Both the position numbers and the translations under genes were made by a program. This document shows positions 24,006-32,785 of a stretch of 64,000 nucleotides of DNA, piece by piece. The notes beneath the pieces are model-generated. The model worked only from the letters and a program-made list of their open reading frames with translations. It was not told the origin of the DNA and ran no database searches. Each line of letters opens with the position of its first letter. Position 1 is the stretch's first letter. The stretch is from positions 62,001 through 126,000 of the forward strand of contig JACKBM010000009.1 of the NCBI GenBank assembly GCA_020634575.1. Direction: 5' to 3'. The DNA is from Ardenticatenales bacterium (GTDB taxonomy: Bacteria > Chloroflexota > Anaerolineae > Promineifilales > Promineifilaceae).

Positions 24006-26264
24006 ATGATTGTAGAACCAGCACCGGCCGGTCTTGATGAGCTGTTAACCAACCTGCCCATCAGCCTGTCCGGTGAGGAAAAAGCCGCGGTTCAACAAGC
24101 GTACGAATACGCCTGCCAGGCCCATGGTGACACACCCTATGTCACCGGCGAGAGCTATCTCCGCCATGGTCTTGCCGTCGCCCGTATCATCGGCGAACTC
24201 GGCCTCGATGGCTACACCATTGGCGCCGCCCTGGTTCATGACATTCTCCAACCTCATACCAACGTTAGCCTGCCCGATGTGGCCAAGGCGCTACACCCCA
24301 ATATCACCCGCCTCGTTCACGCCCTGAACGAAATCATCGAATACGCCAACCGCGATATTTACCGGCGCCATCTGGACAACGACGACGAGGCCTTGCTGGA
24401 AACTATCCGCCGGGCCCTCCTCATCATCGTCCGCAAAGATGTCAACGTGATTCTGATCCGGATGGCCGACTATGTCCACGATTTGCGGCTGGCGGAAAAG
24501 CTCTCCGAACAAGAGCGGATGCGGCTGGCCTACGAGGCGATGAATGTGTATGGCCCCCTGGCCAACCGGCTCGGTGTCTGGCAGCTAAAATGGGAGCTGG
24601 AAGATCTTGCCTTCCGCTATCTGAACCCGGAAGATTACCGCAACATCGCCCGCAAATTGTCCGAGCGGCGCACCGAACGAGACAAACGGGTCGCCCGGGC
24701 CCAGCGTCAGCTCGCCGAGGCCCTGGCCGAGTTTGGCATCAAGGCCCACGTGAGTGGTCGCTCCAAACACATTTACTCTATCTACCGCAAAATGCAGCGC
24801 AAACGGCTGGGTTTTGAGGACATCCACGACAAATACGCCATCCGCGTCGTCATCGAATCCGGGCTGCTCGGTCAGGAAGCCAATAATCTCAGCAAAAGCG
24901 AGCGCCGCCAGCGAGAAATCGCCGCCAAAAGTCTCTGCTACCAGGCCCTCGGCGTCGTCCATGAGCTCTGGACCCATATCCCGCAGGAGTTTGACGACTA
25001 CATCGCCAACCCGAAGGCGAATGGCTACCAGTCGCTGCACACCGCCGTCAACGATAAGACGGGTCAGACACTGGAAGTGCAGATTCGCACCGACGTCATG
25101 CATCAGAGCGCCGAGCGCGGCGTCGCCGCCCACTGGTCTTACAAGGAAGGCGGCTACCGGCCCAGCTCCCAGGTCAACAAATATATCCAGAACCTGCGTC
25201 AGCTCCTGAATGTCGATGGCGACACCATGGAACTGGTCGATGGCGAGCTGCTGCAAACAGAGCTGCTCGCTGAGCGAATCTACGTGTTCACGCCGCGCGG
25301 GGATATGTTTGATTTACCGGCCGGTTCCACCCCCATCGACTTCGCCTACGCCATCCACACCAAGGTCGGCCACCGCTGCCGCGGCGCCAAGGTCAACGGC
25401 CACATGGTCAGCCTCGACTACAAGCTGGAATCAGGCGACCGCGTCGAAATCCTGACGGCCAAAGCCGGCAAGGAAAAGCCCAGCCGGGATTGGATGAACC
25501 ACAACCTCGGCTACACGGGCAACCCACGCACCCGTAGCAAGATCCGCGCCTGGTTCCGTAAACAGGAAAAAGAGAAAAACATCGAACTGGGCCGGGAAAT
25601 GGTTGAAAGGGAATTGAAGCGGCTGGGTCTGGGGGACACCTTCACGGTTGAGGATATCGCCGGCGCCCTGGACTACAGCAAACCTGACGAATTCCTGGCC
25701 AGCATCGGCTTTGGCGACATTCAGAGCACCCAGATCTCCGGCGCTATCGCCAAATTACGGCTGCGGCTCCGGCCGGATGACGAGCTCCTCGACCTGTTCC
25801 AGGCGCCCAAGACCATGCCCAGCAAAGGGCTGACCGTGCGGGGCGTCTCCGGCCTGCAAACCCGGCTGGCCGGTTGCTGCACCCCCATCCCGCCCGAACC
25901 CATCATTGGTTACATCACCCGCAACCAGGGCGTCACCATCCACAGCAAAGATTGCAAAACCATGCTGGCCATCGAGGAGCGAGAGCGCCTCATCGAAGTG
26001 GAATGGGGCGTCGAAGAATCCACTCACCCCGTCCCCATCGTCATCGAAGCATTCCGCCGGCCGGACTTGCCGGAAAACATCACCAAAGTCCTGCGCGGCC
26101 GCAACATCAACGTCAGCAAGACCAAAACGACCATCAGCAACAACATCCTCAAGGTCATGCTCATCGTCCACGTCCCCGACGTCGAACAACTCAAATGGGT
26201 CCTCAGCAAAATCGGGGAAATCCCCAACGTTCTGGATGTCCGGCGGCAGAAATGGAGTGATTAG
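24006..26264 (+). CDS. RelA/SpoT-family (p)ppGpp synthetase with degenerate hydrolase site
   Basis: This 752-residue protein governs the stringent response. Its domains in order are an HD hydrolase-like domain (about 30-195), synthetase (about 230-390), TGS (IYVFTPRGDMFDLPAGSTP), a helical linker and a C-terminal ACT domain. The synthetase looks intact (GRSKHIYSIYRKMQ, NGYQSLHTAV, LEVQIRT). In the hydrolase the HDxxED motif reads H78-D79-I-L-Q82-P83, losing both acidic residues, and the LADRLHNMR-type motif is MADYVHDLR. Hydrolysis is therefore probably lost, making the enzyme functionally RelA-like despite full length. GGAG supports the ATG at 24006. An unlinked hydrolase would be needed to clear (p)ppGpp. 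Confidence 0.9.
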   Translation: MIVEPAPAGLDELLTNLPISLSGEEKAAVQQAYEYACQAHGDTPYVTGESYLRHGLAVARIIGELGLDGYTIGAALVHDILQPHTNVSLPDVAKALHPNITRLVHALNEIIEYANRDIYRRHLDNDDEALLETIRRALLIIVRKDVNVILIRMADYVHDLRLAEKLSEQERMRLAYEAMNVYGPLANRLGVWQLKWELEDLAFRYLNPEDYRNIARKLSERRTERDKRVARAQRQLAEALAEFGIKAHVSGRSKHIYSIYRKMQRKRLGFEDIHDKYAIRVVIESGLLGQEANNLSKSERRQREIAAKSLCYQALGVVHELWTHIPQEFDDYIANPKANGYQSLHTAVNDKTGQTLEVQIRTDVMHQSAERGVAAHWSYKEGGYRPSSQVNKYIQNLRQLLNVDGDTMELVDGELLQTELLAERIYVFTPRGDMFDLPAGSTPIDFAYAIHTKVGHRCRGAKVNGHMVSLDYKLESGDRVEILTAKAGKEKPSRDWMNHNLGYTGNPRTRSKIRAWFRKQEKEKNIELGREMVERELKRLGLGDTFTVEDIAGALDYSKPDEFLASIGFGDIQSTQISGAIAKLRLRLRPDDELLDLFQAPKTMPSKGLTVRGVSGLQTRLAGCCTPIPPEPIIGYITRNQGVTIHSKDCKTMLAIEERERLIEVEWGVEESTHPVPIVIEAFRRPDLPENITKVLRGRNINVSKTKTTISNNILKVMLIVHVPDVEQLKWVLSKIGEIPNVLDVRRQKWSD

Positions 26265-26277
26265 GCAAATATTCTAG

Positions 26278-26332
26278 CGTTGGGGCGCAACCCGACAGGT
26301 AGGCATTCTCCTGTCGGGTTGCCGCCCCAACG
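26278..26332. repeat. Large hairpin A in the relA-tldD gap
   Basis: Arms 26278-26299 and 26310-26332 are complementary over 22 nt with a single bulged base, enclosing a 10-nt loop. The arm centres read GCAACCCGACAGG. It lies 13 nt after the relA stop and could stop transcription, although there is no T tract. Confidence 0.75.
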
Positions 26333-26407
26333 TCGCGCCCACCGGGCGCGCCCCACGCAAGCCCGGCTACGTAGCCTACCATCGCGAAGAGGCGCGCCAG
26401 CGCGCCG

Positions 26408-26467
26408 CCGGGATGGGCGGCAACCCAACGGGAGAGCAGAATACCCGTCGGGTTGCGCCCATCCCGG
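26408..26467. repeat. Large hairpin B in the relA-tldD gap
   Basis: Arms 26408-26432 and 26444-26467 begin and end with the exact pair CCGGGATGGGCG / CGCCCATCCCGG and include GCAACCC / GGGTTGC. The right arm contains ACCCGTCGGGT, the core 11-mer of the 12.6-kb tandem repeat. The two hairpins A and B share the same inner design, so they are probably copies of one element. Between them (26333-26407) is GC-rich sequence with further small inverted repeats. Confidence 0.7.
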
Positions 26468-26678
26468 AAATTATCAATCAGCTCCACCCCCATCTCATCC
26501 AGCCGCATCACGCGCACGTCCGGCGCCTGACCCACCGCCAATACGGCCCCGGCCAGCTCAAAACGGAACGGCTGGCTCTCCTCAGGAAAGCCAACTCACC
26601 CCAAACGGACTCTTCATCCCGGCCAGTCAGCCGCAACTTGGCATCGTGCCAGCGGCACCACAAGACTAAAGGTTTCAT
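26468..26678 (-). pseudogene. Frameshifted remnant of an unrecognised gene
   Basis: The minus strand from the ATG at 26678 reads MKPLVLWCRWHDAKLRLTGR, then DEESVWGELAF. After about 26585 a one-base shift gives a more protein-like continuation: PEESQPFRFELAGAVLAVGQ, then APDVRVMRLDEMGVELIDNF. Neither frame alone spans the region (TGA in one, TGA in the other). The second frame runs into the palindromic element. This looks like a decayed gene whose 3' end was replaced or invaded by the repeat. No family is recognised. The 26679-26887 stretch is non-coding and holds the tldD leader. Confidence 0.35.
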
Positions 26679-26887
26679 AAACAGATCTTACCCCGCGCCC
26701 AGTTTTTGTGCTAAACTCAGCGCCTGGCGCCAACAAGTCCTTCCGCGAACCTTTGCGAAGTTGGGCCCACTCATGACCTTGCTCGTGTCAAGCCTCTCGT
26801 AAATCCCAAACTTGTGCTGAGTCACGCGAAGTATCGTCAATCGTAAATCCCTCTCACCCACACAAACAACCAGTCAAGGAGCATGCC

Positions 26888-28303
26888 ATGATCTCCCAGG
26901 AACTTGTGCAGCGGGTTATTGCTGCCGGGTTGAAAAACGGCGGTGATTTCGCTGAATTGTATGTCGAGCGCCGCGACAATCTGTCGCTGGTGCTCGACGA
27001 CGGCAAGCTGGAAGGGGCCACCCGCGGCAACGATATCGGCGCCGGCGTCCGCGTCTTCTACGGCGACACCGCCGCCTACGCCTACACCGACGATTTGAGC
27101 CAATCCGCGTTGCTCGCCGCCGCTGAAGCTGCCGCGGCCGCCGCCCGTGGTAGCAACCAGCCCCGGGTGAGCATCGACCTCACTCGCCAGCACAGTGCGC
27201 TCGATCTCTCGATTAAGAAAGATTACGAGCAGATGTCGACCACCGACAAAGCGGCTATCCTGCGGCGCATGGATGAGGCCGCCCGCGGCTACGATCCACG
27301 CATCATCCAGGTGCAATGCCGCTACACCGAAACCCAGCGCAAGGTCTGGATCTACAATTCCGACGGGCTCTGGGTCGAAGATGACCGCAACATGCTGGAG
27401 CTGATGGCCGCCATCACCGCCCAGCAAGGCGACCGCCGCCAATCGATGACTGCCGCCGTGGGTGGCCAGGTCGGCTTGGAGCTGTTTGATGACCGGGATC
27501 CGGTCGCCGCCGTGCTGCAATCTTCTGAAAGCGCGGTGCGGATGCTGGATGCGCGGCCGGCACCGGCCGGTGAGATGACCGTCGTCATCAACAACGGCTG
27601 GGGCGGCGTCCTCTTCCACGAAGCGTGCGGCCATTGCCTGGAAGCTGACTTCCTCACCAAAGGCGCCTCCGCCTACGGCGACATGATCGGCGAACGGGTT
27701 GGCCCCGAGTTTCTCCAGGCGATCGACGATGGTTCCATCCCCGGCCGGCGTGGCTCCATGCGTTTTGACGACGAAGGCACGCCCACGCAAAAGACAGTCC
27801 TTATCGAAGACGGCATCCTCAAAGATTTTATGTGGGATCTGACCGAAGCCCGCCGCCAGGGTCGCGCCTCCACCGGCAACGGCCGGCGCCAATCCTTCCG
27901 CCACATGCCGATGCCGCGCATGACCAACACCTACATCGGCGCCGGCCCCCATGACCCGGAGGAGATCATCCGCTCGGTCAAGAAAGGGCTGTATTGCAAG
28001 AGCATGGGCGGCGGCCAGGTGGAAATCGGCCGGGGCGACTACGTCTTCACCGTCACCGAGGGTTACCTGATCGAGGACGGCAAGCTGACCGCGCCCGTCC
28101 AGGGCGCCACCCTGGTCGGCAACGGGCCAGAATCGATGCGCCAGATCGATATGATCGGCACCGACCTGGCTCTGGACCCGGGCCGGGGTATGTGCGGCAA
28201 AGGACAGTGGGCTCGCGTCAGCGTCGGCCAACCGACGGTGCGTATCCCCAAACTGACGGTCGGCGGCACGGACCGCGCCATTCAAGGGATGATGGAGGGC
28301 TAA
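26888..28303 (+). CDS. tldD: TldD metalloprotease subunit
   Basis: This 471-residue subunit forms the TldD/TldE protease, which trims peptides such as microcin and modified-peptide precursors and unfolded substrates. The zinc motif HExxxH is seen as H244-E245-ACG-H249 (FHEACGHCLEADF). The N-terminal DUF-like domain and GDYVFTVTEGYLIEDGKL near the C-terminus fit the family. AGGAG sits 7 nt before the ATG. The next gene begins 1 nt after the stop, and the two products form a heterodimer. Confidence 0.93.
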   Translation: MISQELVQRVIAAGLKNGGDFAELYVERRDNLSLVLDDGKLEGATRGNDIGAGVRVFYGDTAAYAYTDDLSQSALLAAAEAAAAAARGSNQPRVSIDLTRQHSALDLSIKKDYEQMSTTDKAAILRRMDEAARGYDPRIIQVQCRYTETQRKVWIYNSDGLWVEDDRNMLELMAAITAQQGDRRQSMTAAVGGQVGLELFDDRDPVAAVLQSSESAVRMLDARPAPAGEMTVVINNGWGGVLFHEACGHCLEADFLTKGASAYGDMIGERVGPEFLQAIDDGSIPGRRGSMRFDDEGTPTQKTVLIEDGILKDFMWDLTEARRQGRASTGNGRRQSFRHMPMPRMTNTYIGAGPHDPEEIIRSVKKGLYCKSMGGGQVEIGRGDYVFTVTEGYLIEDGKLTAPVQGATLVGNGPESMRQIDMIGTDLALDPGRGMCGKGQWARVSVGQPTVRIPKLTVGGTDRAIQGMMEG

Positions 28304-28304
28304 A

Positions 28305-29654
28305 ATGAACTACGAAGAAATCGCCAACGAGGTCATTCGCATTGCTACTGAGGCCGGCGCAGAGGCCGAAGCGTATCTGACCGACGGCACCCAGACCCAG
28401 ATCACCGTCAGCCGCAACCAGGTGGAGAAGCTCTCCTATGCCGGCAGCAAAGGGTTGGGTGTTCGCATCATCCGTGACGGCCGCATGGGCTACGCCTTCA
28501 CCTCGGACTTCTCCCCCGACAGCGTCCGGGCCACAACCGAGGCCGCCCTTACCCTGGTGGACGCCGTCGATGCTGACGAATACCGCCAGTTCCCCGAGCC
28601 GCAGGCCATCCCAGACGAGGATCTGGCTATTTTTGACCCGGCGTCAACTGAGATCACGCCAGAAGAGAAGGTCAACATCGCCCTGGCCCTGGAAAAATCC
28701 GCCTATGCCGCCGACGAGCGGGTTAAGGTAGTCCTCGCGGCCAACTATGTCGACGGCCTGGGCACCGTTTATCTGCAGAATTCGCGGGGCTTTAAAGGCA
28801 GCTACAAGCAGAGTTTTGCCGCCATCTACACCATGACCATGGCGATGGATGGTGAAGAACGGGCGATGGGCATGGCGATGGGCACCGGCCGGTCCGCCCG
28901 CGACCTCAAACCGGACGAAGTTGGCACCGAAGCTGGCCAGAAAGCAGCTCGCTTACTGGGGGGCCGTCCTGTGCCCACGCAAGAAGCGTCTGTCGTCTTC
29001 TCGCCGTTTGCCGCCGGCGGCATCATGCGCGCCATGTCCCAGGCGCTCAACGGCGAGGCGATGCAAAAAGGGCGCTCCTTTCTGCACGGCAAGATGGGGC
29101 AGGACGTCGCCAGCGACAATGTCTCCATCCTCGACAACGGCCGGCTGCCCGGCGGTTTTGCTACCCGTCCCTTTGACGATGAAGGCAATCCGACCAGCGC
29201 CACGCGCCTGATTGACGAAGGCGTCCTGCAGGCGCTCCTGTTCGACACCTACTCCGCTGCCCGCGAAGGGACCAGCAGCACCGGCAACGCCAACCGCGGC
29301 AGCCACCGCAGCGCCCCCGGCCTCTCAGCCAGCAACTTTTATCTACAGCCCGGCCATATGAGCGCCGACGAGGTGATTGGTTCAGTCGAAAAGGGGCTTT
29401 ACGTGGTGAATGTGATGAACCAGGCGGCCATCAACCCGATCAGCGGTGACTATTCCGTTTCGGCGCAGGGCTTCTGGATTGAGGATGGCAAACAGACCTT
29501 CCCGGTCAACAATGTCACCATCGCCATCCCGCTGGACCAGATGCTCAACAACATCAGCGCCATCGGCGACGACCTACTCTTCCTACCCTTCGGCGGCGCG
29601 CTGGGCACACCTACCTTCCGCGTCGACGGCGTCATGATCGGCGGCACGTCTTAA
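28305..29654 (+). CDS. pmbA: TldE/PmbA-family protease subunit
   Basis: This 449-residue non-catalytic partner of TldD has no HExxxH motif, as expected. The family pattern is clear in SRNQVEKLSYAGSKGLGVRI, GRLPGGFATRPFDDEGNPT and GDYSVSAQGFWIEDGKQTFP. It is encoded directly after tldD with a 1-nt gap, so the two are co-translated. No RiPP precursor or maturase gene is visible nearby, so a housekeeping role is more likely than peptide export. Confidence 0.93.
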   Translation: MNYEEIANEVIRIATEAGAEAEAYLTDGTQTQITVSRNQVEKLSYAGSKGLGVRIIRDGRMGYAFTSDFSPDSVRATTEAALTLVDAVDADEYRQFPEPQAIPDEDLAIFDPASTEITPEEKVNIALALEKSAYAADERVKVVLAANYVDGLGTVYLQNSRGFKGSYKQSFAAIYTMTMAMDGEERAMGMAMGTGRSARDLKPDEVGTEAGQKAARLLGGRPVPTQEASVVFSPFAAGGIMRAMSQALNGEAMQKGRSFLHGKMGQDVASDNVSILDNGRLPGGFATRPFDDEGNPTSATRLIDEGVLQALLFDTYSAAREGTSSTGNANRGSHRSAPGLSASNFYLQPGHMSADEVIGSVEKGLYVVNVMNQAAINPISGDYSVSAQGFWIEDGKQTFPVNNVTIAIPLDQMLNNISAIGDDLLFLPFGGALGTPTFRVDGVMIGGTS

Positions 29655-29661
29655 GAGAGTG

Positions 29662-29777
29662 GCCGCAGATTGCGCAGATTATGGGATTTATTTGTTCGCC
29701 ATCAGGGCTTTTGTGAAACCCGAACGAGTCCTAACTTCGCGAACATAACAATCCCCAAAATCCGCGCAATCTGCGGC
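29662..29777. repeat. Inverted-repeat element, GCCGCAGATTGCGC type
   Basis: Arms of about 38 nt (29662-29699 and 29739-29777) match closely: GCCGCAGATTGCGC is exact and both arms end in TGTTCGC-type sequence. The centre is unique. The design resembles the CCACGGATT elements at 13.8 and 14.8 kb, but the sequence differs. It separates the convergent tldE and mcrB-like genes. Confidence 0.7.
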
Positions 29778-29789
29778 AAAAAAACGCCA

Positions 29790-31436
29790 TTATCCGGTCA
29801 AAAGCTTGTCAGCCAGCTTTTCCCAGCGGAAGGGGTCGAGGCGTTCGGGTCGATCGAAGAAATATTCAGCGAGGTACGGCTCAATCTCGGTTTGCCAGAT
29901 GCTCGGCAGTTGCGCCGCCAGCTCCGGCACCAGGAAGAAGGTGACGCCCAGGGCATAGCTCGGGTCATCAATCAGCTGGTTGAGCGCGCGCATCTGGCTG
30001 ATCAGCGCCTCGATGGCCACGCCTTCGGCGTCAGCATGATATTGGCGCAGCAGCTCATAATTGGGCCGCATCTCCAGGAAGGCAAAACGGCGCCGCAGGG
30101 CAAAGTCAACCAGGGCAATGGAGCGATCGGCGGTGTTCATCGTGCCCAGGATGAAGACATTGCCGGGGATGGCAAATTGACCACCACCGGCCAGGGGAAT
30201 GGCGGCCTCACGATACTCCAGCAGGTACATCAGCTCACCAAAAACACGCGCCAGCGGCGCCCGGTTCATCTCGTCGAGGATCAGGACCGCCGGCCCCTGA
30301 CAGGCGGCTGCCCGCCGGCAAAAGGCCAGAAAACGGCCTTCGACCAGCTCAAAACCGCCGCCTGGGACCGGCCGGATCCCCTGCATAAAATCCTCATAGG
30401 CATAAGTCGGGTGAAACTGCAGCAGTTCCACAAAACCATCGCCCGTGCCAACCAGATGCTCAGCCAGCAGCCGGGCAGCAAAGGTCTTACCAGTCCCGGG
30501 TGGCCCCTGCAGGATCGCCTGTTTCTTGCGATGGATGGCGCTGAGCCAGCCCGCCAGGGCTGTGGCTGGCAAACAGAGTGTCTCGGCCAGTTCAGCCTGC
30601 GTGGGCGGCTGGCGCCGAGCCTGGTAGACCGGGGCGGGCTCGGCAATTATGGTCGTGGCGGCCAGTTCGGCAGGGCCGGCCAGCGCCTCGCCAAGCTCAG
30701 ATTGCTCTTCATCCAGGTCACTATCCGGCACATCCAGCTCGATCTGGCCACGCGGGGTTAACCGGCCGGTCTGCCCCTGCGCCTCCCGCGCCGCCACCCA
30801 GATGATGCTCTGCACATCGATCATGTCGCGCGCGCCATACGGCGCCAGGGCCGCCAGCAATTCCTGACACAGCGCCAGGATCGCCTCATAAGCCACGCCC
30901 GACGGGGAGCGGCCATAGAGCTCGCCCTGCCCGGCAAATTGCAGAAACCATTTGCTGATGGTCGGCTTGACGAACATCGCCGCGTCCGGATGCAGCAGGA
31001 ACAGAAAATAGGTCACAAAGGGCCATTTCAGCGGCAAGCCGCGCGCCACGGCATATTCGCCAAAGCTCTGCACCCGCTCCGGCAGCGGCGCTTCGCCATG
31101 CCAGAGACGAGCCAGCTGCCGAGCCAATTCGGCCTTGTCTACGCCTGCCTGATACAAAATGTTGAGGTCGCTCTGGCGCGGCACCCGCAGCCAGAGCATA
31201 TTGGTCTCGCGCCCCAGCCGTTCAACCCGGGCCAGCAGCTCATCATATTGCCACTGCCCCAACAGCTCCGCCACGGCATTGGCACCTAGAAGCTCCTGGG
31301 CCAGGGCAGCGGCTTCCTGTTTATAACTGAGTTCGTCAGCCACAAAGGGCGGGTGGGCAAAATCTGCCCAGCCGGGATAACGGAGCCGCACCAACGTGAG
31401 CAGATCTTCAATTTGCCAGGCTTGCCACATCGCCAT
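29790..31436 (-). CDS. McrB-like AAA+ ATPase/GTPase, orphan
   Basis: This 548-residue protein has a C-terminal AAA+ motor of the McrB family: Walker A GPPGTGKT (311-318), Walker B VLILDEMNRAPL (acidic D388), and the McrB-type sensor GTMNTADRSIALVDFALRRRF. The first 280 residues include a winged helical region (WPFVTYFLFLLHPDAAMF, PTISKWFLQFAGQ) seen in other McrB-like ATPases. McrB normally drives an McrC nuclease to cut methylated DNA, but no mcrC is visible on either side. It may be an orphan AAA protein, or its partner is elsewhere. The start could be the second Met (31430). Confidence 0.8.
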   Translation of the reverse strand: MAMWQAWQIEDLLTLVRLRYPGWADFAHPPFVADELSYKQEAAALAQELLGANAVAELLGQWQYDELLARVERLGRETNMLWLRVPRQSDLNILYQAGVDKAELARQLARLWHGEAPLPERVQSFGEYAVARGLPLKWPFVTYFLFLLHPDAAMFVKPTISKWFLQFAGQGELYGRSPSGVAYEAILALCQELLAALAPYGARDMIDVQSIIWVAAREAQGQTGRLTPRGQIELDVPDSDLDEEQSELGEALAGPAELAATTIIAEPAPVYQARRQPPTQAELAETLCLPATALAGWLSAIHRKKQAILQGPPGTGKTFAARLLAEHLVGTGDGFVELLQFHPTYAYEDFMQGIRPVPGGGFELVEGRFLAFCRRAAACQGPAVLILDEMNRAPLARVFGELMYLLEYREAAIPLAGGGQFAIPGNVFILGTMNTADRSIALVDFALRRRFAFLEMRPNYELLRQYHADAEGVAIEALISQMRALNQLIDDPSYALGVTFFLVPELAAQLPSIWQTEIEPYLAEYFFDRPERLDPFRWEKLADKLLTG

Positions 31437-31479
31437 TATTCACTCAACTTTTCGTCGGCAGCGCCCCTTTCTCGTTACA

Positions 31480-32766
31480 ATGGGGCGAATGGTCACTATT
31501 GTAACAAGAATACGGCAACTGATCGCCCTGCTCCTGTTGCTCGGCGTCGGCCTGCTGGCCAGCCCGGCTCAGGCCCAGGACAGCAACCTGTTTAGCTATG
31601 AAGCCGGCTTCGGCGACACCTGGACGGCGCTCAGCCTGCGCTTTCAAGTGCCGCGGGAGACGTTGCTAACGCTCAATCCGCAGATGAACCAGGCCCAGCA
31701 GCCGGCGCCTGGCCAACGCCTCTTTCTGCCGGATTTGCCGCTGCCGGAACGCACCGGCCGGTTCCAGCGCCTGCACACCGAAAGCTTGCTGGCGCTGGCC
31801 TTGCGCCAGGGGCTTTCCCCTTACCAGCTGGCCGCCGCCAACGCGCTGCCTGATCCGTACGTGGCCCCATTGAACCAGCCAATTCTCATTCCTGACGAAA
31901 GCACGATAGTGCGGGAGTTACCGGCCGGTTTTGCCTCCCTGCAACTCTCGCGCCTGCCGGCCCAACCGGGGCAGGCCATCGCCTGGCGCGGTGAGTTTGA
32001 CGGGCCCGGCCCCATCAAAGCGGATTTGCGTGGCCTGCCGATCATAACGAGCGATTCTGTTGTCGAAGGGCGCCATTTTGCTGTTGGCGTCGTCGGGACG
32101 GGCGCCTTTTATCCGCCGGGACAGCCATCGCTAAACATCAGCGCCGCCGGTGAGCCACGCTGGAGCCAGCCGTGGCCCATCGTCACGGGTAGCTGGCAGT
32201 TCCAGTCACTCACGTTAACCGGCAGTGCGGCTAACATCGATTCTGCTTCGATTGCGGCTGAACGGGAACGGTTATACGCTATCTGGACTACCGTCACGCC
32301 AGCGGCCCAGTTCGCCGCCCCCATGCAGTATCCCATTAAAAGTTATCTGGAGTTCAGCTCGCTTTACGGCGTGCGCCGTTCCTATAATGGCGGCCCGTAC
32401 AGCAGCTATCATGAAGGGGTTGACTTCTCTGCATACGGCGGCACACCGGTGCTCGCGCCGGCCCGAGGTACAGTGATAGTAGCCGAGACGCTTTATGTGC
32501 GCGGCGGCACCGTCATCATTGACCACGGGTTGGGCATCTACACCGGGGTGTATCACATGAGCGCCATCACGGTGCAGCCTGGCCAGGTTGTCGAGCCTGG
32601 TGACCAGGTCGGCGCCGTGGGCACGACGGGGTTATCGACGGGCAATCATCTCCACTGGGATCTGCTGGTCAACGGCGTTTGGGTCGATGCGCTCTCCTGG
32701 TACAATGAGGATCTGAGCTGCTGGCTGCTGGCGGGGCTAGGGACGAGCTGCGCACCGGCCGGTTGA
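31480..32766 (+). CDS. Secreted LysM-M23 peptidase
   Basis: This protein of about 428 residues has a signal peptide (LIALLLLLGVGLLASPAQAQ). Two LysM-like repeats follow (GDTWTALSLRFQVPRETLL, then a more divergent LALRQGLSPYQLAAANALPD). The C-terminal M23 metallopeptidase domain carries HEGVDFSAYGGTPVLAPARG and the zinc motif GNHLHWDLLVNG. It should bind peptidoglycan and cut cross-links or act as an activator of wall remodelling. The exact start is uncertain (31480 or 31489); earlier ATGs overlap the divergent mcrB-like gene. TACAAT at 31476-31481 overlaps the first ATG. Confidence 0.85.
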   Translation: MGRMVTIVTRIRQLIALLLLLGVGLLASPAQAQDSNLFSYEAGFGDTWTALSLRFQVPRETLLTLNPQMNQAQQPAPGQRLFLPDLPLPERTGRFQRLHTESLLALALRQGLSPYQLAAANALPDPYVAPLNQPILIPDESTIVRELPAGFASLQLSRLPAQPGQAIAWRGEFDGPGPIKADLRGLPIITSDSVVEGRHFAVGVVGTGAFYPPGQPSLNISAAGEPRWSQPWPIVTGSWQFQSLTLTGSAANIDSASIAAERERLYAIWTTVTPAAQFAAPMQYPIKSYLEFSSLYGVRRSYNGGPYSSYHEGVDFSAYGGTPVLAPARGTVIVAETLYVRGGTVIIDHGLGIYTGVYHMSAITVQPGQVVEPGDQVGAVGTTGLSTGNHLHWDLLVNGVWVDALSWYNEDLSCWLLAGLGTSCAPAG

Positions 32767-32785
32767 CAACCACTCGAGGAACCCT

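Noticed and set aside
26837..28285. 482-codon open frame on the minus strand, opposite tldD
   Set aside because: It is a mirror of a clear TldD gene; GC-rich codon bias keeps the opposite strand open. No family motif or ribosome site.
29670..30761. 363-codon open frame on the plus strand, opposite the McrB-like gene
   Set aside because: The minus strand has complete Walker and sensor motifs; the plus reading is low-complexity without motifs and starts in a repeat element.
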